A stretch of DNA of 5,972 nt, taken from assembly GCA_021106665.1 (NCBI GenBank), contig JAIOTR010000221.1, positions 1-5,972 of the forward strand. Reading direction: 5' to 3'. Shown here one piece after another: positions 5,811 to 5,972 of this stretch. The notes under the pieces were generated by a model, which did not search any database, had not been told where the DNA came from, and saw only the letters and a list, made by a program, of their open reading frames with translations. This stretch comes from Bacteroidales bacterium. Lineage in GTDB: Bacteria > Bacteroidota > Bacteroidia > Bacteroidales > JAADJA01. A program made the translations under genes and the position numbers. The first letter of the stretch is position 1. The number at the start of each line of letters is the position of its first letter.

Positions 5811-5826
5811 ATTGTAAAAGTACAAT
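5811..5826 (+). promoter_or_regulatory. Operator-like palindrome just upstream of the racemase gene
   Basis: ATTGTA AAAG TACAAT is a perfect 6-bp inverted repeat with a 4-nt centre, ending directly against the ribosome site GGGAGG (5827-5832). A dimeric repressor bound here, or the corresponding RNA hairpin, could limit expression of the racemase gene. No confident -35/-10 pair was found nearby. Confidence 0.3.
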
Positions 5827-5836
5827 GGGAGGTTAA

Positions 5837-5972
5837 ATGAAAACAATTGGTCTTTTGGGTGGTATGAGTTGGGAAAGTACGATTGGTTATTATCGTGCGA
5901 TTAACGAGGAAGTTAAAAATACACTTGGGGGTTTACATTCAGCGAAGATTGCTATGTACAGTGTCGATTTCG
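5837..5972 (+). CDS. Aspartate/glutamate racemase family protein, N-terminal part
   Basis: ATG 5837 opens a frame that stays open to the window end (45 complete codons plus one base). The start MKTIGLLGGMSWEST, followed by GYYRAINEEV and the strand AKIAMYSVDF, is the hallmark N-terminus of the Asp/Glu racemase superfamily, of the YgeA/aspartate-racemase type. These cytoplasmic, PLP-independent enzymes use two cysteines, one in each domain, to invert the alpha carbon of amino acids. Both cysteines lie beyond the window, so substrate and activity cannot be checked. A strong ribosome site GGGAGG ends four bases before the ATG. The 178-bp gap from the PAP2 gene and the palindrome just upstream suggest it is transcribed independently. 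Confidence 0.88.
   Translation, partial: MKTIGLLGGMSWESTIGYYRAINEEVKNTLGGLHSAKIAMYSVDF

Overview
The window is 5,972 bp of moderately AT-rich bacterial DNA. It holds seven protein-coding loci, all on the + strand, separated by gaps of about 80 to 270 bp that contain palindromic repeats. No rRNA, tRNA, CRISPR array, transposase or integrase is visible. A cysteine-rich winged-helix/ferredoxin protein and a lipoprotein-type serine hydrolase suggest a Gram-negative anaerobe. A sulfate-reducer-like (Desulfobacterota) host is my best guess, but this is inference from gene content and no marker gene is present.

Layout: (1) 1-408, the C-terminal end of a Fic-family AMP-transferase with a winged-helix tail, cut by the window edge. 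(2) 511-1359, an unusual fusion of a SnoaL/NTF2-like domain to an AraC-type DNA-binding domain. (3) 1628-2707, a GTG-started protein joining a helix-turn-helix domain, a cysteine-rich centre (CGC...CNCCSCCC) and two [4Fe-4S] ferredoxin motifs. (4) 2933-4078, a lipoprotein beta-lactamase-family serine hydrolase interrupted by one in-frame TGA, with the reading frame intact on both sides. (5) 4215-4907, a six-helix DUF4386 membrane protein. (6) 4990-5658, a PAP2-family membrane phosphatase with its catalytic residues intact. (7) 5837 to the window end, the start of an aspartate/glutamate racemase-family gene.

The genes do not form an obvious pathway. They look like an assembly of independent units, one gene each, all in one direction. 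Three gaps (after genes 1, 3 and 4) contain copies of the same element: an AACAA box, a spacer, and an ACCGG-centred hairpin with a 6-nt loop. The gap after gene 5 holds a larger hairpin with a similar plan (AAC ... bulged stem ... GTT). This architecture recalls integron attC recombination sites, so a gene-cassette array or its decayed remnant is the most interesting hypothesis here. The R-box sequences deviate from the attC consensus and no integrase is in view, so a genome-specific intergenic palindrome or terminator family remains an equal or better explanation.

The two genes with regulator-like domains (2 and 3) are candidates for sensory transcription factors whose targets are not evident in the window.
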